DNA of 64,000 nt from Scytalidium lignicola. Its lineage: Eukaryota; Ascomycota; Leotiomycetes. The stretch's first letter is position 1. Every line of letters begins with the position of its first letter. Below, piece by piece: positions 61,015-64,000 of the stretch. Made by a program: the position numbers and the translations under genes. A model generated the notes under the pieces. That model had not been told where the DNA came from. It made no database searches and saw nothing but the letters and a program-made list of their open reading frames with translations. The stretch covers positions 1 to 64,000 of the forward strand of contig NCSJ02000236.1 in NCBI GenBank assembly GCA_002812745.2. The letters are read 5' to 3'.

Positions 61015-62830
61015 ATTACATTTATATTAGCAAGTTTACCTTTTCAATTCATAAAAAACAAGGAGTTTCAAAAGGCTTTAAGAATATTATGACCAAGTCT
61101 TGATATTCTTAGTCAGATGACTATATAACTTGATCTGGAAAATTATTATTTAAAGGTTTAAAATCAAATGTTCTTTGATTTACTACTTGATAATAAAGTG
61201 TTAATTACTCTTGATAGTTAACAAAGTCCATTTAAGAAATCATTTCTTATAATTACAACATATTACATTATAATAGATTAAAAGTAAAAAGAAGTACTTG
61301 TTAGATTTGAATATATTAAAGGCAATTACACTGGTAAAGTTATAGTAAAAACTCTTTACCAGATTTTAGAAGAATTCAAGTTAACAAGTTGATTATATTA
61401 CATTACTACTAATAATACTTTAAACAATAGCAAAATGCAAAAAGACCTTGAGGATATACTAAAGTTACTTAAATAAAGTAATGAAAGAACTAAGATTCCT
61501 TGTATAACTTATATTATACAACTAGTTGTTAAAGCAATATTAACTGCATTTAACATTAAGCTAGACAAGGGTATAAAAATAAATAAGGAATTCTAACTTC
61601 TTGTATTTATAAAAGACAATAATAGGATGATAACTAGTATTATCAAAAAAGTTTGTTTTTATAAAGTTTAACTATAGTAATGATTAATAATAATGCTAAT
61701 AAACTCTAATTTTCTAGATTCATACTTTAAGCATTATAACAAGTCAATTAAGTAAGAAGACAGAACTCTTATTAACAAAACAATCAGAAGTTGAACAAAG
61801 GCAACTTTTAAGACTTAAGATGGATATTGAAGTCCAATGGAATTCAACATATAATATGATTCTTCAAGCAATACAACTTTGTATTCTATTAAAAAGCTAG
61901 CTTAAGGCTTTAATGGAAAAGGAGCTTACATTAAACTGTCTAACTTTAACGAATACTGATTAGAAGAAGTTATAATATCTTATTATCCTACTCTAACTTT
62001 TTACTACATTTACTAATCTTTTAAGGTTAACAAAAGACATTACAATCAATTATACTTAAAATGTTTATAATACTCTTTTTAATTATTTAGACAAAACCAA
62101 GGTTATACTCTCTTAAAAAGATATGACTATTAATCTATGGATTTCTGAGTTCATTACTGCTATAAATGCAAGTCTTAAAGTATTAAAAGGTTATTATTCT
62201 TAAACAAGTAACTCTGTTAAGGAATAATATACTCTAGTAAGAATTTTAAACCCTTCTCAAAAGCTTAATATTTTCAAGATAACTAACTAGGATAAGAAGT
62301 ATAAAAAANCGTTATAAGCAGATGTTCATTAAACATTAAGACAATAATTATAAAGAATCAGAATTACCTTCAACAAACAACTAAGAAAACTATACTATTA
62401 TTCCTTTATAAAGCTTAAACTCAGTCTTTAAGTTAAATCAAGATACTTTAAGAGTACAAGTTATAATTACAAGACTAAAGTCTGAAGTTGAAAGTTTTCT
62501 CTGAAGTTCTATAATAAGAGATAAAATTAAGATGTCAGTATTAAACATATAGAAATGATTAAGTCCTTTTTATCCTTTTGTTATAAAAANTGACTAGAGA
62601 TATCCTTGTTGTTCTAAGTATATATATCTGTAATGTAATATAATAACATTAAATACTTATAATAAGTTTTAAATAATTGTTAATACTAAAGTTGAAAGAA
62701 TATTCAATATTACTCATAATCTTCATGAATATCATAAAGCATAATTAACTCTTAATACTATCAAGAAGTCTATGATAGTAAAGTATTTTAATTGTTATAA
62801 ATAGGAATTGCTAGACAAGTAAGAGAATGT
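61015..62830 (+). pseudogene. hAT transposase, RIP-degraded
   Basis: Pieces in the usual hAT order are readable despite many stops: PFQFIKNKEFQKALRIL (pre-catalytic segment) at about 61040, ITLDS-QSPFKKSFLIITTY (first catalytic Asp; stop at an expected Trp), LYQILEEFKLTS and ITTNNTLNN (second acidic site, where the usual TDNA reads TNNT), KIPCITYIIQLVVKAIL (conserved cysteine/histidine region), EVQWNSTYNMILQAIQL (RWNST motif) and, at the end, KVERIFNITHNLHEYHKA (C-terminal dimerisation region). Asp-to-Asn changes and lost Trp codons agree with G-to-A RIP changes. Not functional. Confidence 0.88.
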
Positions 62831-63244
62831 AGACTACATATTTAGAGCTCTTAATCCTAATGATGTAGTTAAAATGAATAAGAGGGAGATTATTATTAAT
62901 GTAATAATCTCAGACAACAAGAAAGAAGATAAAGAAGATGAACTAAAAGATAAGCCTCAAACATAACAATAAAGAAGGATTACTCTAAGAGTAAGAACTC
63001 CAAGGATAACTAGAAGAAAAAGACCTTACAACTTAGATTTTGATAAATTAAGCTTTGATAAAAGTAATTAATTTAGTTAATGTAAAAGATATAGATAAAT
63101 TTATAAAACAATGTTATTTTTTCCAATTCTATATATCTTGATAATACACATTCATAACAATAATATAAATATGCCTTAATTAAGTAAAGCTTGTTTTCAT
63201 ATTATAGTTATACTTATCCAATTTAGGTTATATTACCATTACAA

Positions 63245-63520
63245 TCTAGCATTACAATCTCACAGTCTAGACCATACAATCCACGGTCTAAGATCAAAAT
63301 TTTGAGACCAGACTATGAGACTACAGTCTGATCTGACCAAAAAATGGAGACTGTTTCACAGTTCAATCTCAAAAACCTGAGACCGAACCATGTAGCTTAC
63401 AGTCTCGTCCAGACGAGACCATAAGCCACAGTCTCGCTTAAATTTTTACAGACAAGACTGTGTGGCTTACAGTCTCGTCCAGACAGGACCACAGTCCGAT
63501 GCAACAGTCTGGCCAGTCTA
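63245..63520. repeat. Right long terminal inverted repeat of hAT element
   Basis: Inverted counterpart of the left end. It retains the hairpin arrangement with several transition differences, for example GACGAGACCATAAGCCACAG and the paired GACTGTGTGGCTTACAGTCT. Confidence 0.85.
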
Positions 63521-64000
63521 TTCTCCAGAAATACAATGTTTTAGGAATTGAACTTGTTCTTTATAGAATTCACATTTAACTAGTTTACAATGTAATCTTG
63601 CCTTTTACAATACTTGTAAAATGAACTTAACATACTCCTTATGTTCTTTAATACTCCTTGAGTAAATAATTATATTATCAAGATATACTATTATGAATTT
63701 CTCTAAATATTTCTCTAATATTTAATCTATTATTCTTTGTTATATTGTTAAAGTATTAATTATATTAAATGTTATAACCAATAGTTTAAATAATCTGTAT
63801 TTTGTTCGAATGATAACTTTTCATTTATTACCTTTTTTNAATTTTAACCAGATTAAATGTTAACTACAAGTTTAGCTTGGTAAATATAACAATTCCTTTT
63901 AACTTGTTTATTATTAAATCTATTAATAGTAAAGGGTATTAGTCTTTCTTAGTTTTACTATTCAAGTGTCTGTAATTATTATAAGGTTGTCTTAATAGAT
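63521..64000 (-). mobile_element. Ty3/gypsy reverse transcriptase fragment, runs off the edge
   Basis: On the minus strand one frame, with an apparent N-associated slip at about 63839, carries the RT core. It reads HLNSKTKKD, a segment like LLIDLINKLKGIVIFTKLNL, RTKYRLFKLLVITFNII, KFIIVYLDNIIIYSRSIKEH and CKLVKCEFYKEQVQFLKHCI, ending ISGE. The catalytic box reads YLDN where YLDD is normal, a G-to-A type change. Several stops interrupt it. This fixes a gypsy element cut off by the hAT boundary on one side and the window edge on the other. Confidence 0.88.

Larger units (their letters stand above)
57270..63520 (+). mobile_element. hAT-superfamily DNA transposon with long hairpin-forming TIRs
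   Basis: A 6.25-kb element. Both ends start TAGACTGGCC and match in inverted orientation for about 260-290 bp, with differences mostly transitions. The interior is RIP-degraded but carries a readable hAT transposase on the plus strand. The termini are GC-richer than the interior and packed with GGTCTC/GAGACC and GGTCTG/CAGACC units. No 8-bp target duplication is found at the ends as drawn: the left flank is copia and the right flank is gypsy. Confidence 0.88.

Noticed and set aside
1..64000. CRISPR array, bacterial operon or integrated virus
   Set aside because: No regularly spaced repeats; genes have spliceosomal introns; all reverse-transcriptase pieces fit ordinary fungal copia, gypsy or LINE elements.

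Overview
This is fungal nuclear DNA, most likely from a filamentous ascomycete (Pezizomycotina). A Leotiomycete is my best guess, from gene families and style only. Supporting signs are short introns (about 48-100 nt, GTANGN donors, CTAAC/CTGAC branch sites), Zn2Cys6 and DUF3425 bZIP regulators, a fungal rhodopsin-type (PTH11-like) receptor, and transposons whose reading frames are broken almost only by C-to-T/G-to-A changes. That last pattern is the mark of repeat-induced point mutation (RIP). Single Ns sit beside homopolymers throughout, which looks like an assembly artefact.

Layout. 1-6678: gene-free, low-complexity DNA with many short ACAGTAC/GTACTGT motifs. 6679-24904: housekeeping-like block. 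It holds a large disordered protein (-), ATP synthase subunit f (-) divergent from the complex I NDUFS4/21-kDa subunit (+), the splicing helicase Prp22 (+), a Zn2Cys6 regulator (+), a secreted agmatinase/ureohydrolase (-) and a multi-pass membrane protein (-). 26071-27490: secreted tyrosinase (-). 27491-32401: 4.9 kb with no gene I can support. 32402-38868: a seven-helix rhodopsin-type membrane protein (+), a small conserved-looking protein (-), a GPI-anchor-type Ser/Thr-rich wall protein (+) and a secreted FAD-linked (BBE-type) oxidase (-).

39485-50025: transition zone in which intact accessory genes mix with wrecks. It contains an MFS transporter pseudogene, a truncated LINE 3' end with a (TAA)n tail, a very AT-rich block with a 2.55-kb inverted-repeat-bounded element, a broken Zn2Cys6-type regulator fragment, a bZIP/DUF3425 regulator (-) divergent from a short-chain dehydrogenase (+), and a second Rossmann-fold SDR-like protein (+). 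51432-64000: a nested RIP-degraded transposon graveyard. It contains a Fot1/pogo DNA transposon, a Ty1/copia retroelement, a 6.25-kb hAT transposon with unusually long hairpin-forming inverted termini, and a Ty3/gypsy reverse transcriptase running off the right edge.

How the parts fit. Two respiratory-chain genes share one short promoter. The oxidase, MFS relic, two regulators and two dehydrogenase-like genes resemble the decayed edge of a secondary-metabolism-type cluster beside heterochromatin, but no backbone synthase is present, so this is inference. I found no CRISPR, rRNA or tRNA. I found no convincing new molecular system. The most unusual structure is the hAT element with long palindromic termini.
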